Source: Streptomyces maremycinicus
GTDB taxonomy: Bacteria > Actinomycetota > Actinomycetes > Streptomycetales > Streptomycetaceae
NCBI RefSeq assembly: GCF_001184025.1
Contig: NZ_BBYG01000013.1
Coordinates: 434,001 to 498,000 of the forward strand
Length of the DNA stretch: 64,000 bases
Direction of reading: 5' to 3'
Shown: one piece after another, positions 33,732 to 42,195 of the stretch
Position numbering within the stretch: the stretch's first letter is position 1
How the letters are laid out: every line of letters starts with the position of its first letter
Translations under genes and position numbers: made by a program
The notes under the pieces: generated by a model
Database searches by the model: none
What the model was told of the DNA's origin: nothing
What the model saw: only the letters and a program-made list of their open reading frames with translations

Positions 33732-34673
33732 TCAGCCGCGCCGCCGAGCCGCCTCGTACAGCACGATCCCGGCCGCCACACCGGCGTTGAGGGACTCCGC
33801 GCCACCGGGCATCGGGATCCGGACCCGGAAGTCACAGGTCTCGCCGACCAGGCGGGACAGGCCCTTGCCCTCGCTGCCGACGACGATGACGACCGGGCCG
33901 TCCAGCGCCTTCAGCGTGCCGACCTCGTGCTCGCCGTCGGCGGCCAGGCCGACGATCGCGATGCCGGCCTTCTTGTAGGCCTCCAGCGCACGGGTGAGGT
34001 TGGTGGCGCGGGCGACCGGGGTACGGGCGGCCGCACCGGCGGACGTCTTCCAGGCCCCGGCCGTCATACCGGCCGCACGGCGCTCCGGGACGACCACGCC
34101 GTGACCGCCGAAGGCGGAGACGGAGCGGACGACGGCGCCCAGGTTGCGCGGGTCGGTCACGCCGTCGAGGGCGACGATCAGCGGGTCCTCGCCGTTGTCG
34201 TAGGCGGCCGACGCCAGGTCCTCGGGGTGCGCGTACTCGTACGGCGGGACCTGGAGGACCAGGCCCTGGTGGTTGAGACCGTTGGTCATGCGGTCCAGTT
34301 CGGGACGCGGGGCCTCCATGAGGTGGATGCCGCCGCGCTCACCGGCGAGCTGGAGCGCCTCGCGCACCCGCTCGTCGTTGTCGATGAACTGCTGCACGTA
34401 GAGCATCGTCGCGGGCACGCCCTCGCGCAGCGCCTCGACGACGGAGTTCCGGCCGACGACCATCTCGGACGTGCCCTTGCCGCCACGGCCGCGCGGCGCG
34501 GGGCGGCGGGCGGCCTGCTTGGCCTTGGCGGTCGCGATGCGGTTCGCCTTGTGCTTCTTGCGCATCTCGGCGGGCGGGGTCGGTCCCTTGCCTTCCAGGC
34601 CTCGGCGCCGCTGGCCGCCACTGCCGACCTGCGCGCCCTTCTTGCCGGACATGCGGCGGTTGTTGGCTGCCAT
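33732..34673 (-). CDS. rlmB: 23S rRNA 2'-O-ribose methyltransferase (SpoU/TrmH family)
   Basis: 313-residue SPOUT methyltransferase. The N-terminal 65 residues are a basic, disordered arm (KKHKANRIATAKAKQAARR). An RlmB substrate-binding domain follows (VVGRNSVVEAL, about 72-82), then the knotted SAM domain: motif 1 LDGVTDPRNLGAVVRS (about 168-183), motif 2 VVIVVGSEGKGL (about 262-273), motif 3 IPMPGGAESLNAGVAAGI (about 287-304). It probably methylates 23S rRNA (Gm2251 type). Some actinobacterial members (Tsr, Nsr) protect from thiopeptides, but the long basic arm and the neighbour cysS speak for housekeeping. It follows cysS on the same strand after a terminator. Confidence 0.9.
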   Translation of the reverse strand: MAANNRRMSGKKGAQVGSGGQRRRGLEGKGPTPPAEMRKKHKANRIATAKAKQAARRPAPRGRGGKGTSEMVVGRNSVVEALREGVPATMLYVQQFIDNDERVREALQLAGERGGIHLMEAPRPELDRMTNGLNHQGLVLQVPPYEYAHPEDLASAAYDNGEDPLIVALDGVTDPRNLGAVVRSVSAFGGHGVVVPERRAAGMTAGAWKTSAGAAARTPVARATNLTRALEAYKKAGIAIVGLAADGEHEVGTLKALDGPVVIVVGSEGKGLSRLVGETCDFRVRIPMPGGAESLNAGVAAGIVLYEAARRRG

Positions 34674-34715
34674 GAGTCTCTCGTCTCCGTGAGCTTTCGT
34701 ACGTACGTCTTATGC

Positions 34716-34747
34716 AGTGTGCCGCCCGGAAGGCCGGGCGGCACACT
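34716..34747 (-). terminator. Terminator of cysS
   Basis: A 14-bp stem (34716-34729 with 34734-34747) with an AAGG loop, 27 bases beyond the cysS stop and before the rlmB start. Confidence 0.85.
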
Positions 34748-34774
34748 CGATCAAGGACGGGCCCTGGGGCCGCC

Positions 34775-36175
34775 CTACCGCGGGCCGAGGCTCCAGCGCG
34801 GCCCCTGCGGGCCGTCCTCGATGGCCAGGCCGGACTGGGTCAGCTGGTCACGAATGGCGTCCGCGGTCGCCCAGTCCTTGCGCCCGCGCGCCGACTCCCG
34901 CTGGTCGAGGACGAGTCGGACGAGGCTGTCGACCACGCCGTGCAGGTCCTCGCCCCGGCTCTCCTCGCCGGCCCAGTGCGCGTCGAGCGGGTCCAGGCCG
35001 AGGACGCCGAGCATGGCGCGGACCTCGGCGAGGCGGGCCACGGCGGCTTCCTTGTCGTCGGCGGCGAGCGCCGAGTTCCCCTGCCGGACCGTCGTGTGCA
35101 CGATGGCGAGCGCCTGGGGGACACCGAGGTCGTCGTCCATCGCCTCGGCGAAGGCCGGCGGCACCTCGGCCGCGGGCTCGACGACTCCCCCGGCCTTCTC
35201 GACGACGCGCTGCACGAAGCCCTCGATCCGCGCGAACGCCGACTCGGCCTCGCGCAGGGACTCCTCGCTGTACTCGATCATCGAACGGTAGTGCGGGGTA
35301 CCGAGGTAGTAGCGCAGCACGATCGGGCGCCACTGCTTCACCATCTCGGAGACGAGGACGCTGTTGCCCAGCGACTTCGACATCTTCTCCCCGGCCATGG
35401 TGACCCAGGCGTTGTGCACCCAGTACCGCGCGAACTCGTCGCCGTAGGCCTTGGCCTGGGCGATCTCGTTCTCGTGGTGCGGGAAGATCAGGTCGAGGCC
35501 GCCGCCGTGGATGTCGAACACGGACCCCAGGTACTTGTGCGCCATGGCCGAGCACTCGAGGTGCCAGCCGGGACGCCCGCGGCCCCAGGGGGTCTCCCAG
35601 CTCGGCTCGCCCGGCTTGACGGACTTCCACAGGGCGAAGTCGCGCTGGTCGCGCTTGCCGGTCTCGCCGTCGCCCGAGGGCTGGAGCAGGTTGTCCAGCT
35701 CCTGGTTGGACAGCTGGAGGTACTCCGGGAAGGAGCGCACGTCGAAGTAGACGTTGCCGTCGGACTCGTAGGCGTGGCCGCGCTCGATCAGCCCGCGCAT
35801 CATCTCGATCATCTCCGGGACGTGCCCGGTGGCGCGGGGTTCGTAGGTCGGCGGCAGGCAACCCAGCGCCTGGTAGCCGTCGTTGAACGCCCGCTCGTTC
35901 TCGTACCCGATCGACCACCAGGGGCGGCCCTGGTCGTGCGACTTGGCGATGATCTTGTCGTCGATGTCGGTGACGTTGCGGATGAAGGTGACGTCGTAGC
36001 CGCGGTGCGCGAACCAGCGCCGCATGATGTCGAAGTTCAGGCCCGAACGGATGTGCCCGATGTGCGGAGCGGCCTGCACGGTGGCACCACACAGGTAGAT
36101 CGAGACACAACCCGGCTGGAGCGGGACGAAGTCACGGATCTGCCGGGCACTGGTGTCGTACAGGCGAATGGTCAC
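34775..36175 (-). CDS. cysS: Cysteinyl-tRNA synthetase
   Basis: 466-residue class I synthetase charging tRNA-Cys. The first zinc Cys and HIGH motif lie in LCGATVQAAPHIGHIRSG (about 27-44), and KMSKS is in GEKMSKSLGN (about 268). The active-site WHLECSAM and the zinc HEN region (HHENEIAQA) are present. Length and C-terminal DALR-like part fit CysRS; MshC of mycothiol synthesis is a shorter paralogue. The start is GTG at 36175, or the adjacent GTG at 36178: a TACCCT box lies 7-12 bases upstream, so the transcript may be leaderless. The longer frame to 36250 is not conserved. It is downstream of ispF on the same strand. Confidence 0.95.
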   Translation of the reverse strand: MTIRLYDTSARQIRDFVPLQPGCVSIYLCGATVQAAPHIGHIRSGLNFDIMRRWFAHRGYDVTFIRNVTDIDDKIIAKSHDQGRPWWSIGYENERAFNDGYQALGCLPPTYEPRATGHVPEMIEMMRGLIERGHAYESDGNVYFDVRSFPEYLQLSNQELDNLLQPSGDGETGKRDQRDFALWKSVKPGEPSWETPWGRGRPGWHLECSAMAHKYLGSVFDIHGGGLDLIFPHHENEIAQAKAYGDEFARYWVHNAWVTMAGEKMSKSLGNSVLVSEMVKQWRPIVLRYYLGTPHYRSMIEYSEESLREAESAFARIEGFVQRVVEKAGGVVEPAAEVPPAFAEAMDDDLGVPQALAIVHTTVRQGNSALAADDKEAAVARLAEVRAMLGVLGLDPLDAHWAGEESRGEDLHGVVDSLVRLVLDQRESARGRKDWATADAIRDQLTQSGLAIEDGPQGPRWSLGPR

Positions 36176-36283
36176 CACTCCAGGGTAGTGGGCGCGGAGC
36201 GATGCCCCGAGCCCCTTCCACCCAAGGGCCACACATTCGTGACATGCCATGGCATATGTCGGCCGGTGCGGGTGTCCCGCGGG

Positions 36284-36781
36284 TCAGCCGGTACGTGCCA
36301 CCAGCGCCGTCGCGATCGCCATCAGGCCCTCGTCGCGTCCCGGGAAGCCGAGCCCGTCCGTCGTGGCGCCCGATACCGACACCGGCGCGCCGGCCGCCTC
36401 GGACAGGATCTTCTGCGCCTCGTCGCGCCGCTTGCCGATCTTGGGCCGGGGACCCACGACCTGCACGGCGACGTTGCCGATGACGAAGCCGGCCTCGCGG
36501 ACGATCCGGGCCGCCTCCGTGAGCAGGGTGACGCCCGAGGCGCCGGACCACTCGGGGCGCCCGGTGCCGAAGTGCTGCCCCAGGTCACCGAGGCCGGCCG
36601 CGGAGAAGAGCGCGTTGCAGGCGGCGTGCGCGACGACGTCCGCGTCGGAGTGCCCGGCCAGCCCGGGGCCCTGCCCTTCCCACTTCAGGCCCGCGCACCA
36701 CAGCTCGCGGCCCTCCTCGAAGGCGTGGATGTCGGTGCCGATCCCGACCTGGGGAAGCACGGGCCGCGTCTCAGAAGCCAT
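36284..36781 (-). CDS. ispF: 2-C-methyl-D-erythritol 2,4-cyclodiphosphate synthase
   Basis: 165-residue trimeric enzyme of the MEP isoprenoid pathway, which closes CDP-ME-2-phosphate to the cyclodiphosphate with loss of CMP. Zinc ligands are in GTDIHAF (about 15-21) and AGHSDADVVAHA (about 42-53). The signature SGATTDGLGFPG at the C-terminus ends with the usual GRDEGL. It overlaps the ispD end by 11 bases, so the two are co-translated. Confidence 0.96.
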   Translation of the reverse strand: MASETRPVLPQVGIGTDIHAFEEGRELWCAGLKWEGQGPGLAGHSDADVVAHAACNALFSAAGLGDLGQHFGTGRPEWSGASGVTLLTEAARIVREAGFVIGNVAVQVVGPRPKIGKRRDEAQKILSEAAGAPVSVSGATTDGLGFPGRDEGLMAIATALVARTG

Positions 36782-37523
36782 CGTTGAGCCTCCTGCGGGC
36801 CAGGACCGCCTCCGCGAGGACCAGGTCGAGGGGCCGGGTGACCTTGAAGGCCTCCTCGTGGCCGGGGACGACCACGACTGTCAGCCCCAGCTGCTCGACC
36901 ATGCTCGCGTCGTCGGTGACGTTCTCGGTGACCGTCTCGTGGGCGCGGACCAGGGTGGCCCGGTCGAAGCCCTGCGGGGTCTGCACGGCACGGAGGCGGG
37001 CGCGCTCCGGCGTCGCGACGACCGGTTCGGGGTCGCCGGTGGTGACGGCCGGTTCGACCTCCTTGACGGTGTCCGCCAGCGGCAGCGCCGGGACGACGGC
37101 GGGCGCGCCCTCGCGTACGGCCTCGATGACGGCGTCGACCGTGTCGACGGGGACCAGCGGCCGGGCGGCGTCGTGCACGAGCACGATGTCGTGGCCGGGC
37201 GGCAGCGCGTCCAGGCCGAGCTTCACCGACTCCTGGCGGGTCTCACCGCCGGGTACGACCAGGAAGTCGGTGCGGTCGGGCAGCGCGTGCGCGTCGAGCA
37301 GCGACTTCACCTCGGCGGTGCCGTCCGGCGGGGCCACGACGACGACCAGGGCGACCGCGCGGGAGGCGGCGAGGGCGCGTACCGCGTGGATCAGCATGGG
37401 TGTGCCGCCCAGCGTGCGGAGCGCCTTGGGGGCGCCCGGACCGAGGCGGACACCCCGTCCGGCGGCCGGAATCACCGCGGCCGTGCGGGCGGGCGCGGGG
37501 GAGGGACGCGAATCGTCAGACAT
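36771..37523 (-). CDS. ispD: 2-C-methyl-D-erythritol 4-phosphate cytidylyltransferase
   Basis: 250-residue enzyme that joins MEP and CTP. The CTP loop AVIPAAGRGVRLGPGAPKAL is at about residues 16-35, VLVHDAARPLV at about 118-128, and the Lys-containing signature AVQTPQGFDRA at about 175-185. The N-terminal 12 residues are extra. The order ispD-ispF following carD is the common actinobacterial arrangement. Confidence 0.96.
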   Translation of the reverse strand: MSDDSRPSPAPARTAAVIPAAGRGVRLGPGAPKALRTLGGTPMLIHAVRALAASRAVALVVVVAPPDGTAEVKSLLDAHALPDRTDFLVVPGGETRQESVKLGLDALPPGHDIVLVHDAARPLVPVDTVDAVIEAVREGAPAVVPALPLADTVKEVEPAVTTGDPEPVVATPERARLRAVQTPQGFDRATLVRAHETVTENVTDDASMVEQLGLTVVVVPGHEEAFKVTRPLDLVLAEAVLARRRLNDGF

Positions 37524-37899
37524 CGGTTCCTGTCAGGTTTGTGTTCCGGCCCGGCGTGGGTATGGCCCTGGAAGTGCCGGGCGCGACGCCTTGACCGGAC
37601 CCTTCCGTGACGTGCCGGTCGAGGCAGCAGCCCGGGCCCGGCACATCAAGTATCGAAGCATCGGTCGCATTATCGGGGGCGGTACGGGGGCGGGATCGAC
37701 CAGCAACTCCTGCGGGGGCGGTGCGTTACGGCGATTGTCCTGGCGGGAGCGCTTGTCCTGGCACGAACATGCCGCAGCGCCCGGCGACGGGGAATTCGTC
37801 ATCGGGCACCGCGGCATTTCGGTGTTCTTCAGTGTGCGTGTTCCTCGGCGTGCCGAAGCCGGTCTCGGGCCGGCGTCAGCACACGAAAAACGCGTCGGG
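37524..37899. other. Gap between carD and ispD, with a possible terminator
   Basis: No credible gene is seen in these 376 bases. A short hairpin GCCGG-CCCGAGA-CCGGC (about 37859-37875, minus-strand reading) lies 25 bases beyond the carD stop and may partly end its transcript; the ispD promoter must lie within this gap or readthrough feeds it. Confidence 0.45.
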
Positions 37900-38382
37900 T
37901 CAGGACGCGAGCACCTCGTCGAGCAGTGCTTCGGCCTTGTCCTCGTTGGTGTTCTCCGCGAGAGCGAGCTCGCTCACCAGGATCTGGCGGGCCTTGGCGA
38001 GCATGCGCTTCTCACCGGCGGAGAGTCCGCGCTCGCGCTCACGACGCCACAGGTCACGCACGACTTCCGCGACCTTGATGACATCGCCGGAGGCGAGCTT
38101 CTCCAGATTTGCCTTGTAACGACGCGACCAGTTCGTGGGCTCCTCGGCGTACGGCGCGCGCAGCACCTCGAAGACCCGGTCCAGCCCGTCCTGACCGACC
38201 ACATCACGTACGCCGACGAACTCCGCATTGTCCGCTGGCACACGTACCGTCAGGTCACCCTGGGCGACCTTCAGCACCAAGTAGGTCTTGTCCACGCCTT
38301 TGATCTGGCGAGTTTCGATGGCCTCGATCAGCGCGGCCCCGTGATGGGGATAGACCACGGTGTCGCCAACCTTGAACGTCAT
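37900..38382 (-). CDS. carD: CarD/CdnL RNA polymerase-binding transcription factor
   Basis: 160-residue regulator that binds the RNA polymerase beta subunit and stabilises open complexes at rRNA and other promoters. The N-terminal Tudor-like RNAP-interaction domain (about 1-60) starts FKVGDTVVYPHHGAA. The C-terminal helical DNA-binding domain (about 65-160) includes NWSRRYKANLEKLASGD with the Trp that wedges the -10 junction. GAAGGGG lies upstream of the ATG and a TTACCCT box about 60 bases further. It heads the carD-ispD-ispF-cysS block. Confidence 0.96.
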   Translation of the reverse strand: MTFKVGDTVVYPHHGAALIEAIETRQIKGVDKTYLVLKVAQGDLTVRVPADNAEFVGVRDVVGQDGLDRVFEVLRAPYAEEPTNWSRRYKANLEKLASGDVIKVAEVVRDLWRRERERGLSAGEKRMLAKARQILVSELALAENTNEDKAEALLDEVLAS

Positions 38383-39080
38383 GTGACAGGTACCCCTTCC
38401 GTGGCTATCCAGGGTAACACGGAAACTGCGGGTTCTGAATGGCGTTTTCGCAGGTCAGGGCATATCTCGGGGCTTGACAACAGCAACAGGAACGTGCTGC
38501 GCGGGGGCGGCGGAAGCAGGTATTCGCAGGTCGGAGGTGCTCTCCGAGGGGGGAGAAACGCGCACGTTACACACATCCGGAGGCCCGCCCGAACGGCCGA
38601 ACGTCCACATATGTCCGCTTCCAGGAGTGCGACTTCCGCTACTCCGTTCGGTTCACGTGGCCGGATACGAGTCGTTTCCGGAATTGATCATCGCCCTCTC
38701 GACCACGCCCGTGATCAATTCCGGGGGCGATCTCGCATTCCTTCACCGAAAATCCGCGCGCGGGGGTCCGGTGCGGTTATGCGAATGGTCCGGTGAGCCG
38801 GAAGGGGAACGGGAAGACGACCGCAAGGTGAGGGGAAGACGACGGGTGGAGAGCGAGAAGACGACGGGTGAAGCCAATGTGACTCATGGGCCGCCCGTGG
38901 CGGCCGGGACAGGTGGTGCCTGCGACCGTTCGGCGCGTCCGTCGAGGCACGGGATCGCTCTAGAGGCGGGTCGGGTGCGGTGGCGCGAGAACGGCTCGGT
39001 AACCTAAGGCCGCTGACAGACCCTTAGGACGGCTTTATCCAAAGCAAAGCCGCCCGCGTGCACAAGGAGTTGCCGCCGCC
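38383..39080. other. Long divergent intergenic region with inverted repeats
   Basis: About 700 bases between carD and a lipoprotein gene hold no ORF with convincing codon use (a 177-codon frame from 38474 lacks any family match). Features seen are a 13-bp inverted repeat CCGGAATTGATCA (38678-38690 with 38712-38724) with a 21-base loop, a repeated GAAGACGACGGGTG (about 38835 and 38857), and two small hairpins just before the lipoprotein gene (39003-39028 and 39030-39052). Confidence 0.6.
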
Positions 39081-39761
39081 GTGAGCAGCAGCCTTCGACG
39101 CGGCGCCCTCGCCGCTTCCGCCATCGCGTTCTCGATCGCCTCGCTCGCCGCCTGTGGGGCCGGCAACGACTCCCAGACCCTGGAGATCAAGCCGGACAAC
39201 GCCGCCACCAGCGTCGGCGACATCAAGCTTCAGAACGTCGTCGTCATCACCCAGCCCGACCTGGAGTCGACCGGTCCCGCCGTGATCTCGGCGACCGTCT
39301 TCAACGGCGGAAGCAAGGCGCAGACGCTGGAATCCATCACCCTCGACGGCGGCAAGTCCGCCGAGCTCTCGCCCGCCAAGGGCAAGGGCGCGCTGACCGT
39401 CCCGGCCTACGGCTCGATCGTCATCGGCGGCGCGAACAACGCCTCCGCCGTCCTGTCGAGCAGCCGCGAGGCCGTCAAGGACGGCGACGCGCAGAAGGTG
39501 ACCTTCACCTTCAGCGAGACCGGCGAGGTCAGCCTGCGCGCCTTCGTCGTCCCCGCCGAGAGCTACTTCACCAAGTGGGGCCCGAGCGACATCCCGAGCG
39601 CCGCCGAGTCCTCCCCCGCCGGGAGCGCGTCGGCGTCCCCGTCCGGGTCGGCCTCCGGCGCGGCCGCGGAGGGCGCGACCTCCGAGTCCGGATCGGCGTC
39701 CCCGTCGGACTCGGCCTCCGCCTCGGCCTCGGAGTCGGAGTCGGCCTCCGCCGGTCACTGA
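39081..39761 (+). CDS. Putative lipoprotein
   Basis: 226-residue exported protein. The lipobox LAAC ends at about residue 25 after a hydrophobic stretch (ALAASAIAFSIASLA). The mature domain (about 26-170) is a beta-rich unit (DIKLQNVVVITQPDLESTGPAV, then ATVFNGGSKAQTLESITLDGG) similar to copper-chaperone-like or DUF461-type lipoproteins, but the Met/His ligands of PCuAC are not evident. The tail of about 55 residues is Ser/Ala/Gly/Glu repeats ending in SASAGH. The GTG start has AAGGAG 12 bases upstream. It is convergent with phoP over a shared terminator. Confidence 0.8.
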   Translation: MSSSLRRGALAASAIAFSIASLAACGAGNDSQTLEIKPDNAATSVGDIKLQNVVVITQPDLESTGPAVISATVFNGGSKAQTLESITLDGGKSAELSPAKGKGALTVPAYGSIVIGGANNASAVLSSSREAVKDGDAQKVTFTFSETGEVSLRAFVVPAESYFTKWGPSDIPSAAESSPAGSASASPSGSASGAAAEGATSESGSASPSDSASASASESESASAGH

Positions 39762-39793
39762 CCTCGCGCGCACACGCATACACGCACGCACAA

Positions 39794-39833
39794 CAGGAAG
39801 GGCGGCACCCCACCCGGGGCGCCGCCCTTCCTG
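39794..39833. terminator. Bidirectional terminator between the lipoprotein gene and phoP
   Basis: CAGGAAGGGCGGC (39794-39806) pairs with 39821-39833 (13 bp), and inner CCCC/GGGG can extend the stem over one mismatch. It lies between convergent stops at 39761 and 39902 and should serve both. Confidence 0.85.
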
Positions 39834-39901
39834 CTCGATCCGTCCGCTCGGCGACGGCAGCCGACGGCGGCAGCCGAGGCTGCCGCCGCCGGCAGGCCGG
39901 T

Positions 39902-40582
39902 CTACGGCTCGAACTTGTAGCCCAGGCCACGCACCGTGACCAGGTAGCGCGGGGCGCCCGGGTCCGGCTCGATCTTGGCGCGCAGGCGCTTGACGTGGAC
40001 GTCGAGGGTCTTGGTGTCGCCCACGTAGTCGGCGCCCCAGACCCGGTCGATGAGCTGCATACGGGTCAGGACACGGCCGGCGTTGCGCAGCAGCATCTCC
40101 AGGAGGTCGAACTCCTTGAGGGGGAGATCGACCTTGGAGCCGGAGACCGTCACGACATGCCGGTCGACGTCCATACGCACCGGGCCGGCCTCCAGGGCCG
40201 CCGGGGTCACCTCCTCCGGCTCGCCCCGGCGGCGCAGGACGGCCCGGATACGGGCGACCAGCTCACGCGAGGAGAAGGGCTTGGTGACGTAGTCGTCGGC
40301 TCCTATCTCCAGGCCGACGACCTTGTCGATCTCGCTGTCCTTCGCGGTCACCATGATCACGGGAACGTTGGAGCGGCCGCGCAGCTGACGGCACACCTCC
40401 GTGCCGGGCAGGCCCGGCAGCATCAGGTCGAGCAGCACGAGGTCGGCGCCGTTGCGCTCGAACTCGTCGAGTCCGTCGGGCCCGGTGGCCGCGATGGCGA
40501 CCTCGAAGCCTTCCTTGCGGAGCATGTACGACAGGGCGTCGGAAAAGGACTCCTCGTCCTCGACGACGAGCACTCGGGTCAC
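39902..40582 (-). CDS. phoP: Phosphate response regulator PhoP
   Basis: 226-residue OmpR-type regulator, master activator of the Pho regulon and repressor of many antibiotic pathways in Streptomyces. The receiver domain (1-120) has the acidic pocket VVEDEE, the phosphorylated Asp in LLLDLMLPG (about 52) and Lys in YVTKPF (about 102). The C-terminal winged helix (about 130-226) contains RMQLIDRVWGADYVGDTKTLDVHVKRLR-type recognition residues. The GTG start overlaps the phoR stop by 4 bases (GTGA), so the pair is translationally coupled. Confidence 0.96.
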   Translation of the reverse strand: MTRVLVVEDEESFSDALSYMLRKEGFEVAIAATGPDGLDEFERNGADLVLLDLMLPGLPGTEVCRQLRGRSNVPVIMVTAKDSEIDKVVGLEIGADDYVTKPFSSRELVARIRAVLRRRGEPEEVTPAALEAGPVRMDVDRHVVTVSGSKVDLPLKEFDLLEMLLRNAGRVLTRMQLIDRVWGADYVGDTKTLDVHVKRLRAKIEPDPGAPRYLVTVRGLGYKFEP

Positions 40583-41925
40583 GGAAGGACCTCCGGGGCG
40601 GAAAGCGTCCGGTACGCGGACGAATCGGGGGATGAGGCGCGGGGTGATGTCTGGGTCGAGCGGTGAGGGGAGGAGTGACCGACCTCGTCGAGGCGGTCGA
40701 CGTCGTCGACGTCACCGAGGCCGTCGACGTCGTCGGCCTCGTCCGGGTCGGGGTGCTGGTGCGCGCGGTCGCGGGCCACGCCCGCCTCCGGCAGGCGCAG
40801 GGTGAACGTGGAGCCCTGGTTCTCGGCGCTCCACACCGTGACCTCCCCGCCGTGCGAGGCGGCCACGTGCTTGACGATCGCCAGCCCGAGTCCCGTGCCG
40901 CCCGTCTGACGGGAGCGGGCCGGGTCGACGCGGTAGAAGCGCTCGAAGATGCGCTCCTTGTCCTTGTCGGAGATGCCGATGCCCTGGTCGGTCACGGCGA
41001 TCTCGATCAGGTCGCCGCCCGGCGCGCCCACCCGGCGGGCGGCTATGCCGACGCGGGTCCGCGCGGGCGAGTAGTTGACGGCGTTCTCGACCAGGTTGCC
41101 GAGGGCGGCGGCCAGCTGGCCCCGGTTCCCCCAGACCCGCAGGTCGGCGGTGCCGCCGGCGGCCATGGTGATCTGCTTGGTCCCGGCCTGGTGACGGCAG
41201 CGGTCGACGGCCTCGGCGACCAGCTCGTCGATGCCGACCGGCTCCGCGTCCTCGAGGGGATCGTCGTTCTGGACCCTCGAGAGGTCGATGAGCTCCTGCA
41301 CCAGGCTGGTCAGCCGGGTGGCCTCGATCTGCATACGTCCGGCGAACCGCTCCACCGCCTCCGGATCGTCCGAGGCGTCCATGACAGCCTCGGAGAGAAG
41401 GGAGAGCGCGCCCACCGGCGTCTTCAGCTCATGGCTGACGTTCGCCACGAAGTCCCGCCGGACCGCCTCGATACGACGGGCCTCGGTGAGGTCCTCCACG
41501 AGCAGGAGGACCAGCCGGGAACCCAGCGGAGCCACTCTGGCGGACACCGCGAGAGCCTCGCCGCGCCCGGTCCCGCGCCGCGGAAGGTCCAGCTCCACCT
41601 GCCGTATCTCTCCGTCGCGCCTGGTGTCCCGCGCCATCTTGAGCATGGGCTCGACGCTGAGCCGGCCACCGCGCACCAGCCCGAGGGCGTAGGCGGCGGA
41701 GCTGGCCTTCACGACGGCGTCGGCCTCGTCGAGCACGACGGCGGAGGAGCGGAGCACGGACAGGACGGTGTCCACACCCGGCGGAAGCACCGGGTCCGTG
41801 TGCAGCGAGGTGCGCGTGGGGCGCTTCTGCTCCCGCTCGCTCCAGCGGAACGCCAGCATGGCGATGACACCGGTGAGTACCCCGGCGATCGCTGCCGCTG
41901 CGGCGACCGCCGCGTTCACGTCCAT
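40579..41925 (-). CDS. phoR: Phosphate sensor histidine kinase PhoR
   Basis: 448-residue sensor kinase. One transmembrane helix lies near the N-terminus (AIAGVLTGVIAMLAF), then a PAS-like segment (about 50-150), then the H-box FVANVSHELKTPVGAL (about 158-173). The N-box is NLVENAVNYSP, G1 DQGIGIS, F box FERFYRVD and G2 GGTGLGLAIVKH. The C-terminal 70 residues are acidic and partly repetitive (DEADDVDGLGDVDDVDRLDE) and longer than in other PhoR proteins. It is transcribed divergently from phoU with a PHO box between. Confidence 0.96.
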   Translation of the reverse strand: MDVNAAVAAAAAIAGVLTGVIAMLAFRWSEREQKRPTRTSLHTDPVLPPGVDTVLSVLRSSAVVLDEADAVVKASSAAYALGLVRGGRLSVEPMLKMARDTRRDGEIRQVELDLPRRGTGRGEALAVSARVAPLGSRLVLLLVEDLTEARRIEAVRRDFVANVSHELKTPVGALSLLSEAVMDASDDPEAVERFAGRMQIEATRLTSLVQELIDLSRVQNDDPLEDAEPVGIDELVAEAVDRCRHQAGTKQITMAAGGTADLRVWGNRGQLAAALGNLVENAVNYSPARTRVGIAARRVGAPGGDLIEIAVTDQGIGISDKDKERIFERFYRVDPARSRQTGGTGLGLAIVKHVAASHGGEVTVWSAENQGSTFTLRLPEAGVARDRAHQHPDPDEADDVDGLGDVDDVDRLDEVGHSSPHRSTQTSPRASSPDSSAYRTLSAPEVLP

Positions 41926-41998
41926 GCCACCAGGTTAGGCACGCGATCGGTCCTGGCCACAGCTATCGAGGTGCGACCTCGAACACTCGTCGCCCAGA

Positions 41999-42031
41999 GT
42001 TCACCTTGGAGCCAGTGGTGGTTCATTTGGG
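41999..42031. promoter_or_regulatory. PHO box (PhoP operator)
   Basis: Three 11-bp units: GTTCACCTTGG (41999-42009), a degenerate AGCCAGTGGTG (42010-42020), and GTTCATTTGGG (42021-42031). The outer two match the PHO repeat GGTTCAYYYRS, and the spacing equals the known phoU-phoRP operator of S. coelicolor. Confidence 0.9.
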
Positions 42032-42195
42032 GTGCCGGAAATCGACGCGTACGGGGCGGAGCGTGGCACCGTGGGGTTCGCAGCACCGGTTCCACGGCCG
42101 GTCGGCGCCGGTGCAGCAGCCGGTTCCGGTTCGGTTCGCGGCCGGTTCTGGCCCCCGGACCGAACCCCGAGCACGACGTACGAGAGGGAATCCTG

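Noticed and set aside
34717..36787. Plus-strand frame of 691 codons across cysS
   Set aside because: Antisense of cysS and ispF, with no start signal and no domain.
38474..39007. 177-codon ORF between carD and the lipoprotein gene
   Set aside because: No ribosome site, mixed composition, inverted and direct repeats inside, and no recognisable domain. Treated as non-coding.
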